Shown here: positions 10,401-19,421 of the stretch, one piece after another | Position numbering within the stretch: the first letter of the stretch is position 1 | Layout: the number at the start of each line of letters is the position of its first letter | Assembly (NCBI GenBank): GCA_035527455.1 | Contig: DATLAN010000509.1 | Span: 1 to 62,045 of the forward strand | Source of the DNA: DATLAN01 sp035527455 | Lineage (GTDB): Bacteria; Planctomycetota; Planctomycetia; Pirellulales; Thermoguttaceae | DNA: 62,045 bases | Direction: 5' to 3' | Notes under the pieces: model-generated | What the model was told of the DNA's origin: nothing | The model's database searches: none | The model's input: only the letters and a program-made list of their open reading frames with translations | Program-made: the position numbers and the translations under genes

Positions 10401-13400
10401 CTTGTCGCGCACGCCCGTCTGGCTTTGATGGATCGTGGTGACCGGAATCGGGTGCATGACTTCGATCGTGTACTGGCCGATCGGCAGCGGCTGCAATCCG
10501 GGTGCGATGGTATCGATGTCGAAGGTGAGGATGACCTCCCACTTGTTCGACGGGATCGGATTCAGCCCGTACTCGGCCGCCCGATCCGCCACGACGTTCA
10601 TGCCGAACTCGACGTCGGCAATCGCGCCGCCGACCATGACGTCGTCGCGCAACAACCGGTAGTTGTTCGGATTCAGCACGCTGTCGTCGAACCGCCGCTG
10701 AAGCTCGGCGAGCAGGCTTTCCGAAGCATTGGCCGGGTCGATCCCCATGTATTGCAGTTGCGTATTCACGTCGGGCACGGCCTTCAGTTCCTCGTCGAAG
10801 GTGAGCACCAGATACCGCAATCCGCTGACCGTCGGATAGCGGTCGCCTTCGGCGACGCGCGTCCCGTCCGGGGCGATCAGATCGGCCACCCGCGGACCGG
10901 CCGTGTCGGTGTTCTCGTGGAACTGGCGGAAGAAGATCTGGGTGTCGTCGTAGAAGCCCGACACCGATTCGCTCCAGGCCACCACGAAATTCCCGTCCGG
11001 CTGCATGCCCAAGGAAGCCAGCCCCTGCGTCGTCCCCGCCTCGCCGTAGGTGTGCATCACGAAAACGGGCGAGGGGGATTGCGGGGTCCGGCCCTTTTGG
11101 TACTCGATGCGCGTGAGGCCAGCGATCAGATCCGGCTCGGCCGGCACCGGCGGCGTGGCGTTGGGATCGCCGTCGTGGTCGTCCTGGGACGCGATCTTCG
11201 TGATGTTGGGTTGGTCGACGCCCGCCGCCCCGAAGGTCACGGTGAATGTGTATGGAGGCGACGGCAGCGGCGGCCAAACGAGCGGGAGCGGATCGGGCGG
11301 CGGGTCCGGGATCGCGGGCTCGTCGTAAACGACCACCGTGTTGTCGTACCCGGCGCCGGCAAAAGCGCCTTCCATCGCGCTGGCCAGCCCGTTGAGCGCT
11401 GCCACGGCGTTGACCCGGTCCATCTGCGAAATGTTGGGAAACTTCAGGTCGTCCAACTTGTCGTTGCCGACCTGCAAGGCGAACCACCCGTTCATGCTCT
11501 GCGCGCCGGTGAAGCCGATGATCTGGATTTCGGGAATCGGATTGTCGAACAAGTGGTTCCCGTTGCGCGCCAGACCGACGGAGTTGATGTCGTCGTGCAT
11601 CTCGCCCTGGAAGGTCACTTCATAGACGACGTCGATTTGCGGGCTGAAGATCGGCATGTCCCAAGGGGTGCCCGGGCGGAGTGCGAGGTCACCGAAGAAA
11701 CCGTAGCCGTCGTTGACGACGCGGACGTCGATCGGCCGTTCATAGACCCCCGGTATGAACTCCGGCCAGTTGACCCCCGTCGACGTCGCCGCATCCAGCG
11801 CGGCGTTGAGGTTGTCGGCAGTATCAAAGACGTCGATGAAGCCGTTGGTAAACGCGACCTGGACGTCCACGTTCTCGCCGTTCACGTTGACCGTGAAATA
11901 GCCACTGTGTACGTGGTCGTAGTCCAGGCCGATCATGTAGCGGGTGTTGTGACCGTCGCGGTTGGCGTTGACGACGTTGTCGCCGCTGAGGACGGTCAGC
12001 GGCCCTATTTGAGGATCGGCGTCCCACTGCGAATACATCACGCCGTTGGCTTCGCCCCGCATCAGCGTGGCCACCTCGTCCATGACCGCCCGCAACCGGC
12101 CAAGCACTGCGTCGAACGCCGGGTTTATCATGGGTGGCGTGCCGCTGCCTCGGATGAAAGTGCCCGGCGGCAAGGTGGCGTTGAAGAAGTCGACCTTGAA
12201 CTGGTAGGGATCGAGCGTGGAGAGGACCGTGACCTGGACCCCGGCGTAAGCCATGGAAAGCTGCTCCAACTCCGACTGGATCGCAGCGGCCACGGTATCC
12301 AGGTCGTTGCTGTCGAAGTAGATCGGTTGCGTCTGCCGGCCGTCGACGAGCAAGTAGAATTCGCCCTGTAATGGTAGTACGAAGCCTCCGTTGAAGCTCA
12401 CTGTCTGGGTAGTCAACGTGCCACCCGAGAAGATGCTTGCATTCAGGCCGGGAACGGTGGGGGACGCCGTGATGGGAGCAAACGGCGGCCACCAAGTGCC
12501 GCTGAAGTCGATCGTGAACTCGTACGGGTCCACCGCCGAGGCGGTCGTGACCGTGACGCCGTTGTACCAAAGCCACTCCAACTCACTCTGGATCGCGGCG
12601 GCCGTGGCATCCGGGTCGGTGCTGTCGAAAAGGATCGGCGATGTATCTTGTCCGTCGACCGTCAAGTAGAACTGGCCGCTTTGCGGCAGAAACCCGCCGA
12701 AGTCGATCTGGAGAGTCTGGAGATCCACCGGCCCCGATACCGACATCACCGCGCCCAGCGGCGGAACGACCGGGCCGTTTGCGGCGGCGTTGATCAACAC
12801 TTCCTCGAGCACGCTGTCGACGTCGCCGCTGCTGTCCATCCCCTGCGGCAGATATCCGTAGAAATAGGGCAACAGGTCGGCGTTTTCCGGGCGGCTGAGG
12901 ACCTCGGTGAACTCCCAGCCGGACGTCCTGAGGTTTTCCGAAGTGTCCGGGCCGTAGCCTTCGTAGATGACCGTCAGGTCGCCGTCGGCGTCGATCCCCG
13001 CATGGGCGAAATACTGCGACCACGGCCAGAGGGTCTTGGCGTTGGGATTGAGGTTGGCACTGTTCACGCGGAACGTGTCGCGGATCGGCGCGTTCGTGTC
13101 GCCGATGCCGGCGTCCTGGATCGTCGTCACGGCGCCCGTGGCGTTCAAAGAGCCCGGCAGGTAGACAATGTCCGGCAGGTCCACGCCCGGACTCTCCCCT
13201 TGGAAGCGGATCTCGAAGGCGTACGTGCCGGACGCGGAAGGTGCCACGGTGACGGCGACTTCCTGGAACCCCACGGCGGCCAGCGCTTGCTGGATTTCGC
13301 CGGCCACCCCCTCCTCGTCGCTGCTCTGGAACAGAATCGAGCTGGTCACGATGCCGCCGACGTCCAATTGGAACTGCCCCTCGAACGAGAAACCCGGAAT

Positions 13401-16322
13401 GTTCGGCGTGATGGTCAACTCCTGGACTTCCTGGCGGTACAACGCGAATAGCTTGCCGTAGACGTCCATGTAGGCGAAAGTCGTGGGGTTGTCGTTGGCG
13501 CTCAGTTCGTCCCAGGAGATGACGAAGTTGTTGTCCATGTCGAACGCGATCGTGGCGCCGCCCGCCCCGCCCACGCGAAACTGGTCGATCAGCGTCGTTC
13601 CTTCCGCATCGTACACCTCGGCCTGGACCGACGAGACGTAAGCGCTGCCGGCCACGTAGCCGGGATCGTCGGTGCCGGTCCAGGTGATCCCGAAATGGCC
13701 GTCCGAACTCATGCCCACGTACGGCTCGAAATTGATGGTCGTACTCTCCACGTTCACCAGCCACTCATCGGAGATCGGTTCCCCTTCGCGATCGAACTGC
13801 CGCGCGCGGACCCCGTTGAAGAAGCTCAGGTCCTGCCCGCCCTCGGCCCACGCGATCACGAAGTTGCCGTCGTCGTCCATGCCCACGTCCGGCTGGAACT
13901 GCGGGTTGGCCGTGTTGATGTTCACGCGGAAGGTGGCGGCGTCCATGCGGTAAAGACTGGCGTAGTCGGGAGCCTCCAGCAACTGGACGCCTTGGACGAA
14001 CTCCGGCGAATCGACGATGCCGGCCGGGCTGAACCGCCGACCGAAAATGTCGCTGAAACTGCCGAAGACCTCGTGGTTGGGGACCTCGCTCTGCCAGACG
14101 ATCACGAAATCGCCGTCGGCGTCCATCGCCACCGCCGGATTGGTCTGGGCGTACACGTCCGGGACCGTCGTGAACGGATCGTCCGGCTCCGGCGGATTGA
14201 CGCGGAAGATGGGACTGGGCTCCTTCATCGTTCGGGCGATTTGCGCCGGATCGACCGGGTTGGTCGTCGGCCCCGGCCATGCCGTGACCGTTCCCAAGCC
14301 GTCCCGCACTTCCCAGACCGTCAACGGCGGGTGGTCCATCTTGCCCGCGTCGCCCGAATACATTCCATCGTCGCCCACGAACGTCAGGTCGAACTGCCTC
14401 ATCCGCAGGTCGCCCTCGGCGCTGTTCACCGGGGTGACCGAGACCCGCGGGGCCGCGGTTCGCATCGCAGTGCCGTATGCCGTGCTGAACCCGTAATTAT
14501 AGGGACCATTCGGAGGCGTTCCGGTGGGCGGATAGAACTTGACCGGCCCGATCGGGTACGTGTCGGCCGTCTGCAGGAACCTTTGCGCGATGGCGAGTAC
14601 CGTTTTCTGCGGATCGGTTGGCGAGACGGGGATGTTCGGGATGATGATCTGCTCGTGAACGGTCGAACTCATCGCCGCCGGCAGGAACGCGCCGCCGAAC
14701 CCGAAGAACCCGCCCCCGCCCGCTCCCAAGTCGAACTCGGCCACTAGGATCTGCGGCTGGTCCTGTCCCAACGTGGCTTCACTGAAGTGGACCGTGAACT
14801 CCTTGTCGTTGACGGCTTCGACCCTCACGTCCTGCAACCCCGTACCCGATCCGAAAGCCAGGTCCAAGTCCCTCAGCGCGATCTCGATATTCTCCGCGTT
14901 GAACTCGCCCGCATAGAACTCCGAGTAATCGATCGGTGCGGTCGTCTCGGCGGGAGTCGGCGGAACGGCGGGAATGGCCAGCGGCATCGGGGCCGAAATC
15001 TGAGGATCGACCACGCCGGCGCCCACGTTGAAAGATCCGTCGGCCGGATCGAGTTCGGCCGTAAAGCTGCTGCCGGCCGGGCCCGGGTCGGCTGCCAGAC
15101 CGTCGATGATCTCCTGCGCCGTCGTGCCGTTCGAGTCGTAGGTCACAACCAGCGGATTGCCGGGACCGGCATAGGCGAAGGTCGGGGCACCGTATCCGGC
15201 CACCCCCGTGAAGTGGATTTCCGTGCCCAGGGCGTCCGGCAAGGGCGTCGTGGCGCGAAACACCAGGTCGTTGTCCGCTCCCGGGAATACCGCGGTCGTC
15301 GACGCTTCCGGGTTGCCTTCGTCGATGAGCACCGGCGGATTCACCAAATCGGTATCCGCGACCGCCCCGGTTCCATTGTTGTCCAAGTCGATCGGATCGA
15401 ACTGGGCCGAAAACGCGGCACCGGCAACCGGATCGGCGCTGAGCCAGGTCACGATATCGGCAGCCGTCGTCGTGCCGGCCGTAATTCCGAACGTCAACGT
15501 CTTCGCCACGTTGTCATAAACGACGGTTCCCGTGCTCGAATCCTCGAAAACAATCAGCGTACCCTCGGCGGCGGGATCCTCGGTGAAGAACAGCAGGTTG
15601 CTGCCGACGGCGGCCGAAGCGACCGGCACGACGCCCGGCACCACGGGGGCGCCCGGATCGAACGGGTCGATCACCCCGTTGCCGTTGACGTCGAAACCCA
15701 GCGTGAACGTGCCGCTGATCGACCACTGGTAGGTCACGAACGGTTCGTACGTCGCCGAAATCGAGATCTTCTGGACTTCCGGACCGCCGTAGGCCAACGA
15801 GAAGGTGCCGTAACGGTTCGTGCTCGGGTTGATGTTCTCGAAGACCGACTCGGGGATCGTGATCCGCTGGACCTCGTCGGTGTAATAACGGGCGTAGATG
15901 TTCGAGTCGGTCAGCGCCAGACCCGTCTCCGGATCCACCGGCGGCAATCCCGTGTTCGGATCGAGAATCGGAATCGGATCCCCGGTCAGCGGGTCGAGGA
16001 TCGGGTTGCCGGTCAGCGGGTCGCGCTCGACCAACTCGTCCATACGGGTCCATACCACCACGAAGTCCCCGTCGTGATCCACCGCAATCGATCGCGCGGG
16101 ATTGGTGACCTGGTAAGCCCCGGGCCCCTCGGTGACCATCCGGTCGACGACGTTCATCGGAGAGACGCTCAACAGCTCGCGCGCTTCCAGGGGATCGATC
16201 AGCAGGTGCCGATACGCGCGCTGCTCCACGCTTCGGTGTCCACGGCGAGCGAAACGGTCGCATACGGCTTCGAGGGTCGATCCGATACACCGCAGCTTCG
16301 ACAATCGGGCAAAAGACGACAT
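7413..16322 (-). CDS. Giant repeat-rich surface protein, LEPRxLL-like N-terminus
   Basis: About 2969 residues. The N-terminal stretch carries LEARELLS at residues 45-52, a variant of the LEPRxLL motif that planctomycetes use near the N-terminus of giant exported proteins. A calcium-loop-like DVNGNGVIDPFD lies in the first quarter. Two repeat systems follow: scattered and then tandem units of the type VAMDxDGDFVVxWxS...ARRY...EFRVN, and a C-terminal run of about nine units opening LxDSxGND. No transpeptidase signal or C-terminal membrane anchor is seen. ATG at 16322 is chosen over the longer frame (to 16421) because GAGGAA stands nine bases before it. A role in adhesion or cell-surface structure is inference. 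Flanking genes give no operon context. Confidence 0.85.
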   Translation of the reverse strand: MSSFARLSKLRCIGSTLEAVCDRFARRGHRSVEQRAYRHLLIDPLEARELLSVSPMNVVDRMVTEGPGAYQVTNPARSIAVDHDGDFVVVWTRMDELVERDPLTGNPILDPLTGDPIPILDPNTGLPPVDPETGLALTDSNIYARYYTDEVQRITIPESVFENINPSTNRYGTFSLAYGGPEVQKISISATYEPFVTYQWSISGTFTLGFDVNGNGVIDPFDPGAPVVPGVVPVASAAVGSNLLFFTEDPAAEGTLIVFEDSSTGTVVYDNVAKTLTFGITAGTTTAADIVTWLSADPVAGAAFSAQFDPIDLDNNGTGAVADTDLVNPPVLIDEGNPEASTTAVFPGADNDLVFRATTPLPDALGTEIHFTGVAGYGAPTFAYAGPGNPLVVTYDSNGTTAQEIIDGLAADPGPAGSSFTAELDPADGSFNVGAGVVDPQISAPMPLAIPAVPPTPAETTAPIDYSEFYAGEFNAENIEIALRDLDLAFGSGTGLQDVRVEAVNDKEFTVHFSEATLGQDQPQILVAEFDLGAGGGGFFGFGGAFLPAAMSSTVHEQIIIPNIPVSPTDPQKTVLAIAQRFLQTADTYPIGPVKFYPPTGTPPNGPYNYGFSTAYGTAMRTAAPRVSVTPVNSAEGDLRMRQFDLTFVGDDGMYSGDAGKMDHPPLTVWEVRDGLGTVTAWPGPTTNPVDPAQIARTMKEPSPIFRVNPPEPDDPFTTVPDVYAQTNPAVAMDADGDFVIVWQSEVPNHEVFGSFSDIFGRRFSPAGIVDSPEFVQGVQLLEAPDYASLYRMDAATFRVNINTANPQFQPDVGMDDDGNFVIAWAEGGQDLSFFNGVRARQFDREGEPISDEWLVNVESTTINFEPYVGMSSDGHFGITWTGTDDPGYVAGSAYVSSVQAEVYDAEGTTLIDQFRVGGAGGATIAFDMDNNFVISWDELSANDNPTTFAYMDVYGKLFALYRQEVQELTITPNIPGFSFEGQFQLDVGGIVTSSILFQSSDEEGVAGEIQQALAAVGFQEVAVTVAPSASGTYAFEIRFQGESPGVDLPDIVYLPGSLNATGAVTTIQDAGIGDTNAPIRDTFRVNSANLNPNAKTLWPWSQYFAHAGIDADGDLTVIYEGYGPDTSENLRTSGWEFTEVLSRPENADLLPYFYGYLPQGMDSSGDVDSVLEEVLINAAANGPVVPPLGAVMSVSGPVDLQTLQIDFGGFLPQSGQFYLTVDGQDTSPILFDSTDPDATAAAIQSELEWLWYNGVTVTTASAVDPYEFTIDFSGTWWPPFAPITASPTVPGLNASIFSGGTLTTQTVSFNGGFVLPLQGEFYLLVDGRQTQPIYFDSNDLDTVAAAIQSELEQLSMAYAGVQVTVLSTLDPYQFKVDFFNATLPPGTFIRGSGTPPMINPAFDAVLGRLRAVMDEVATLMRGEANGVMYSQWDADPQIGPLTVLSGDNVVNANRDGHNTRYMIGLDYDHVHSGYFTVNVNGENVDVQVAFTNGFIDVFDTADNLNAALDAATSTGVNWPEFIPGVYERPIDVRVVNDGYGFFGDLALRPGTPWDMPIFSPQIDVVYEVTFQGEMHDDINSVGLARNGNHLFDNPIPEIQIIGFTGAQSMNGWFALQVGNDKLDDLKFPNISQMDRVNAVAALNGLASAMEGAFAGAGYDNTVVVYDEPAIPDPPPDPLPLVWPPLPSPPYTFTVTFGAAGVDQPNITKIASQDDHDGDPNATPPVPAEPDLIAGLTRIEYQKGRTPQSPSPVFVMHTYGEAGTTQGLASLGMQPDGNFVVAWSESVSGFYDDTQIFFRQFHENTDTAGPRVADLIAPDGTRVAEGDRYPTVSGLRYLVLTFDEELKAVPDVNTQLQYMGIDPANASESLLAELQRRFDDSVLNPNNYRLLRDDVMVGGAIADVEFGMNVVADRAAEYGLNPIPSNKWEVILTFDIDTIAPGLQPLPIGQYTIEVMHPIPVTTIHQSQTGVRDKAGNPLGHTGFQDGGEDFSRNFSVVVGLGPAGPGDPDENATDDPINTTQTGDQSHPAVAIDENGDYVVVWVTHNPVPDPNAPPNTIPVPMIDQTDIVAQRFNKIGEPEGPEFIVSSYEFGNQSDPDVAMDRRGNFVVVWTGQGVDDTSGVFARRFDLFGRAQGDQFRVNQYRLSIQNEPSVAMDENGDFVITWTGYGQPDDDRAIYARRYDAFAHPQGDEFRVNTTTAHGQQGSDVAMNDDGDFVVVWESWVQDGGGWGVIGRRYNKDGQPLGGEFRLNTYTTDDQEDPQVSMDADGNFVAVWASFLQDGSKYGVYARRYAAAGNPRDAQEFRVNEVTEYAQRQPAVGMDKNGNFAVAWTTYDQDNEEFRDDGIFARMYLADGSDFLDDDTGLPLGEFQVNATTIGNQVTPAVARSTNNGDYAVVWTGPGPVAGLSGTDIFSRLLDPPVEELIDPDTIPEPIITNLVLYGQNRDNAFKFVAGATPGSWIVELNGQRYDVGPAVTSVEFHGGLLRDTVELTGSGGDETLELWSDHGLLTGNGFSVTVTGVESITAAGLGGSDEVTFYDSPGNDIFVASLGNASLIRPDGANVATGFETVTAVSSHGGKDIAKLFDSPGNDLFVARPLYGELSGDTFRFEADGFTAIHAYATAGGFDLAKLFDSQRNDIFQASPIQSALYGPGYYNRAKQFESVHAYASAGRDVAKFYDSAGDDLFEANSFQGVLSGDGFYFRAKHFEEVIATAEAGGNDQARLYDSPGNDNFIATPTSGSLYGEGFYNQAKDFNSVIAFATLGGYDVAKLYDSAENDTFVATPTSGVLYDTAGTVFRNQARGFDYVHAYATAGGIDLAKLFDSEGDDRFDASPDQSILRGSGFYNRARGFDYVHAYATAGGTDEAHLNDSSGNDLFEGRWYEGALSGEGYYTRAKSFEKVYVHATSGGVDTAILYDATLEAGLNLDAALFAKVAWLYEFERCFADSDSTNEDPVPQAVDDVLTAYWT
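7545..8720 (-). repeat. C-terminal tandem repeats of the giant protein (about 9 units)
   Basis: Within the giant gene, successive units of roughly 42-46 residues each open with L(Y/F)DS.(G/E)(N/D)D.F.A and close with a FxxVxAxAxxGGxDxAK segment. Eight are well formed; the last before the C-terminus (LYDATLEA) is worn. The pattern resembles calcium-binding RTX repeats only in the G/N/D-rich turn and is not that family's nonapeptide. Boundaries are approximate. Confidence 0.75.
9110..10255 (-). repeat. Central VAMDxDGDFVVxW repeats of the giant protein
   Basis: About six adjacent copies of a 50-60 residue unit with the core A(M/I)D..G(D/N)(F/Y)VVVW, then ARRY, then EFRVN. Further single copies occur earlier in the protein, at about 16050-16090, 14085-14150, 13840-13890 and 13670-13720. 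The length and strand-rich pattern suggest blades of a beta-propeller; this is inference from pattern only. Confidence 0.7.
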
Positions 16323-16717
16323 GGTGTCATTCCTCAGTCTTGATCCCTGGGTTCCGGGAGCATATTGGCATTCGGGCTGGAGAACTGGAGGCCCGCCAAG
16401 AGGAGGTCTGTCCGAAAACATCCTGGCGCGGTCCGCGCAAACGGCACACCAACCGGAGATCGGCTATCGTGACGACATTCACACAGCCTCTCCGCATCGA
16501 TCCGCCCGAGATTCCGGACGACTCTTCTCATGATCCCGTGCCTTGAGTCGGGAACGTCGGGTTTTCGATTTCGTGCCGAAATCGGCTCCCTCCTTCCCTA
16601 CGTCCATCTGAACGAAATCGAGGGTTTTTGTCAAACCAATTCTTGTTCGACCAGCGCAACCTCGCAGAAGCACGGGACCTCCCCCGAATCTCCTGCTTTC
16701 TTCACTTTGACCATCTT

Positions 16718-16746
16718 ATCATGATTAAACTCGGCAAAGTCGTCAA
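16718..16746 (-). promoter_or_regulatory. Possible promoter of the giant gene
   Basis: On the minus strand TTGACG (16741-16746) is followed after 17 bases by CATGAT (16718-16723). It would give a leader of about 390 bases before the giant gene's ATG. Four to five of six matches in each box; read by eye. Confidence 0.35.
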
Positions 16747-16805
16747 GACTTTTCCACACGGACCGGCAAGGAACAACCGGCAGTGAGGCAAGAAAGGGGG
16801 GGGCA

Positions 16806-16883
16806 AGAAAGAAAAAAGGCCTCCACAGGTGGGGCAGGAACCTGAGGAGGCCGATCCGTCAGGGCTGACGCCCTGGTAGATGC
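16806..16883 (-). ncRNA. Candidate small RNA with intrinsic terminator
   Basis: On the minus strand a transcript starting near 16883 would fold into a short 5' stem (GGU/ACC), a 6-bp stem CAGGGC-GUCA-GCCCUG, and a long hairpin with arms at 16840-16852 and 16818-16830 that pair at 12 of 13 positions, followed at once by six U and a further U/C-rich run. That is a textbook intrinsic terminator. No protein gene on this strand ends here, and the giant gene starts about 480 bases further on, so a free RNA of about 75-80 nt is more likely than a riboswitch. I recognise no known RNA family in it. Confidence 0.55.
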
Positions 16884-16888
16884 CACCG

Positions 16889-16916
16889 ATTATGTTCGGA
16901 ATCTCGGCAATTGCAA
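16889..16916 (-). promoter_or_regulatory. Promoter of the candidate small RNA
   Basis: Minus strand: -35-like TTGCAA (16911-16916, four of six), a 16-base spacer, and -10-like CATAAT (16889-16894, five of six). The expected start lies 6-7 bases on, right at the first stem of the candidate RNA. Confidence 0.5.
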
Positions 16917-17333
16917 GGCCGATTCCTTAATGATTATGGAAGATTTGCCGCAAGGTCCGGATCAAAGCGTGGCCGCCCACAGTCTGCATCTACCAGACAC
17001 GTGGGTACTACGGCCCGACGCCGTTCTGTCCACACCCCCCTAATCGTGGTGTACGATACCCCTAGAACAAAAAATCCATCGGACCGACTAATCCACGCCG
17101 TCTTGATGTCCGCCGACATGCCGGCGAGAGTCTCTCGGTATCCATCTCCAGAAACTGCAATCCGCGGGTCCGTTGGTTGCCGGAGGCGACCCCTGGTTCC
17201 CCCGAGGCGGCAGGGGACGTATACTTGACTTAATTGTTGGCTCCGACACAAGTTTCGCCGCCCGATCTGGCCGCCGTCCCCGCCGGGGGTGGACGCCGGA
17301 GACGCCGGGCTATCGCTGGGAGGTATGGATCCG

Positions 17334-18224
17334 ATGATCGGACGCAAGATCGTTCCCGCCCTTGTTTTTCTTCTCTTCGCGGTGGCCACCGTCGTGGCAA
17401 CGGCCCAGCCGGCCGAACAGCGACCGAATCCAGACGCGAACAAGGGCCAATTCCTGCGGCTTGTCCGAAACGACAAAAAGACCCCCACGGCGCTCGAGGC
17501 GGCGATCGTCCGTCTCGTACTGCGAGACGACAAGGGGCAGGAGGTCACGGTCGACTTGGTGTCCGCGGTGCACGTGGCCGAGAAAAGCTACTACCAGCGG
17601 CTCAACCGCGAGTTCCGCGACTACGACGTGGTCCTCTATGAACTTGTGGCGCCGGAAGGAACCAGGGTCCCCAAGGGCGGCGGTGATCGCAGAAGCGCCG
17701 TCTCCATGCTCCAGGGCGGCATGAAAGACGTGTTGGAGTTGGAGTTCCAGTTGGAACAGATCGACTACACGCGGAAGAACATGGTCCACGCCGACATGTC
17801 GCCCGAGCAATTCGCCAAGTCGATGAAAGACCGCGACGAGAGCATGTTCACCATGTTCCTGCGGATGTGGGGATATGCCATTGCCAAGCAGTATTCCGGA
17901 TCCGGCGGTGCCGGCGACCTGCAACTGCTGGCGGCCTTCTTCGACAAGAATCGGGCGCTGGCCCTGAAGCGGGTGATGGCCGAGCAGTTCGAAGACATGG
18001 AGGGATCGCTCGTGGCGCTGGAAGGCCCGGACGGCTCGACGCTCATCAGCGAGCGGAACAAGGTGGCTCTGGAAGTGCTGCGCAAGCAGATCGACGCAGG
18101 CAAGCGGAAGATCGCCATTTTCTACGGTGCCGGCCACATGCCCGACTTCCAGACGCGGCTTGGCGACCAGTTCGGATTGGTCCCCCAGAGTACGCGTTGG
18201 CTTGTCGCGTGGAACCTGAAGTAG
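17334..18224 (+). CDS. Exported TraB/GumN-like protein
   Basis: A 296-residue protein with a signal peptide (residues 1-25, ending ATAQ). It shows the two marks of the TraB/PrgY/GumN family: SAVHVAEKSYY with His80 followed by a DVVLYEL strand, and near the C-terminus YGAGHMPDF with His268. These proteins are thought to be metal-dependent hydrolases or peptidases, some acting on signalling peptides. The frame is open from 17289, but GGGAGG at 17318-17323 is placed ten bases before ATG 17334, which also gives the better signal peptide. It converges with the LptF/G gene six bases away. The substrate is unknown. Confidence 0.8.
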   Translation: MIGRKIVPALVFLLFAVATVVATAQPAEQRPNPDANKGQFLRLVRNDKKTPTALEAAIVRLVLRDDKGQEVTVDLVSAVHVAEKSYYQRLNREFRDYDVVLYELVAPEGTRVPKGGGDRRSAVSMLQGGMKDVLELEFQLEQIDYTRKNMVHADMSPEQFAKSMKDRDESMFTMFLRMWGYAIAKQYSGSGGAGDLQLLAAFFDKNRALALKRVMAEQFEDMEGSLVALEGPDGSTLISERNKVALEVLRKQIDAGKRKIAIFYGAGHMPDFQTRLGDQFGLVPQSTRWLVAWNLK

Positions 18225-18230
18225 AGCCCC

Positions 18231-19421
18231 TCAGTACCGAATCACTCGCCTCAACAGCCAGCCTCCCCAGAGGAGCAGCAGGACGTTGCCCGTCCAGATC
18301 GCGAAGCAGGGAATCGTGCCGTTCTTGGCCCCGTCGATCCCGTAGATCAGCATCGGATAGTAGACGATCAGGATCGGCAGGAAGCAGAGGAAGAAGACGG
18401 CCAGGAAGTCGCTCTTGCGGCGGCGAATGGCCATGGGGGCTCCCACCCAAACGAAGCAGAGGCAACTGAAGCCGGCCGACCAGCGGCGATGGGGCTCGAG
18501 CCTCAGGCGGCAGAGACGGCTCCAGGCGGCCTCGCGTTGGCTGGCCCGGGTCTGCCACTGCGGGTCGGTCAAGCCCTTGAAATCCCCGGAAAGCATCTGA
18601 TAGGCCGCCCGGGCCGCGTGCTCCTGGTTCAGTCGCCGGATCGTCTCCTTCTGCTTGATTTTCTCCTCCGGGATCATGCGCAGCGCCATCCAAGAGGGAA
18701 CCGTTTCGACCTGTTGGGACCGGCTGGCGTCTCTAAGGGGGATTTCCGGCACCGGTTCGAAAAGGCCGCGCACCCGCATCGTCATGCCTTCGGCGTTGAC
18801 GGTGGCGTTGTGCGCCAGGATTCTCAGCACGTCCGCCTCGCGGTCCGTCTCCAACTCGGCCCAATCGGCACGTAGCGTCATGGCGGGTGCGTTGCCGCGG
18901 GCCCCAATGGAGAGGATCGGCAGGATCAGCCGGCGGCCCTCCACCCGATTGACGTTGATCGAAAACGCCGGCGACTGGAAGCTCCCCTCGGCCTTGAGCA
19001 TCCCGTAGACGATCTCCTCGACCGAATCGAGCACCACGCGTTGCATCCCGTTACGCCCCCACGACACGGCCACGTCGTTCAACCAGACCGTGACCAGGCT
19101 CAGCAGAAACGCGAAAATATAGGCCGGCCAGAGAATGGCCATGGGCGAGATGCCCAGAGATTTCGCGGCCACGATCTCGTTGGAGCCGGACATCCGGCCG
19201 TACACGCACGTGGCCGCCAACAGCAGCGTTACCGGAACCGCCACCCGCAGCGCGTCGGGCAGGATGTACGGAATCAGCCGGACGACCGCGGCCAACGGCA
19301 GGTTCTGCGCGGTGGCTTCCCGGACCACCCCCAAAACAATCATCATCAACGTCAATGCGGCCAAGGAAATCGAGAACACCTTGGCCAACTCGGACAGGAC
19401 GTATCGAGGTAGGGTACGCAT
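18231..19421 (-). CDS. LptF/LptG family permease (lipopolysaccharide export)
   Basis: A 396-residue inner-membrane protein of the YjgP/YjgQ family, which forms the membrane part of the LptB2FG exporter that lifts lipopolysaccharide out of the inner membrane. Three hydrophobic segments lie in the first third (about residues 12-130), a soluble beta-jellyroll-like domain spans the middle, and three more segments close the protein. The conserved RxSGSNEIVAAKSLG segment is present after the second membrane segment. The frame is open to 19529; the ATG at 19421 gives the family's usual N-terminus (MRTLPRYVL), but no Shine-Dalgarno sequence supports any start. Its partner permease and LptB are not in the window. 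Confidence 0.88.
   Translation of the reverse strand: MRTLPRYVLSELAKVFSISLAALTLMMIVLGVVREATAQNLPLAAVVRLIPYILPDALRVAVPVTLLLAATCVYGRMSGSNEIVAAKSLGISPMAILWPAYIFAFLLSLVTVWLNDVAVSWGRNGMQRVVLDSVEEIVYGMLKAEGSFQSPAFSINVNRVEGRRLILPILSIGARGNAPAMTLRADWAELETDREADVLRILAHNATVNAEGMTMRVRGLFEPVPEIPLRDASRSQQVETVPSWMALRMIPEEKIKQKETIRRLNQEHAARAAYQMLSGDFKGLTDPQWQTRASQREAAWSRLCRLRLEPHRRWSAGFSCLCFVWVGAPMAIRRRKSDFLAVFFLCFLPILIVYYPMLIYGIDGAKNGTIPCFAIWTGNVLLLLWGGWLLRRVIRY

Larger units (their letters stand above)
16323..17333. other. 1-kb gene-free region between divergent genes
   Basis: No credible protein gene: the frames here have no recognisable domains and biased composition of antisense type. It holds the ribosome-binding site and a possible promoter for the giant gene on the minus strand (near 16718-16746), the candidate small RNA unit at 16806-16916, and the Shine-Dalgarno GGGAGG at 17318-17323 for the TraB-like gene. 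The stretch 16920-17310 shows nothing I can name. Confidence 0.6.

Noticed and set aside
7179..12371. A 1730-codon open frame on the plus strand opposite the giant gene
   Set aside because: No domains, and composition rich in Val, Gly, Arg and His typical of the antisense frame of a GC-rich gene. The minus-strand frame has repeats, a motif and a ribosome-binding site.
16911..17228. A 105-codon plus-strand frame in the 1-kb gap
   Set aside because: Arg-rich, no domain, no ribosome-binding site, and it overlaps the small-RNA promoter.
16934..17548. A 204-codon minus-strand frame that could feed the terminator at 16818-16852
   Set aside because: Mostly antisense to the TraB-like gene, Arg/Ser/Thr-rich, and it stops before the candidate RNA without any family trait.
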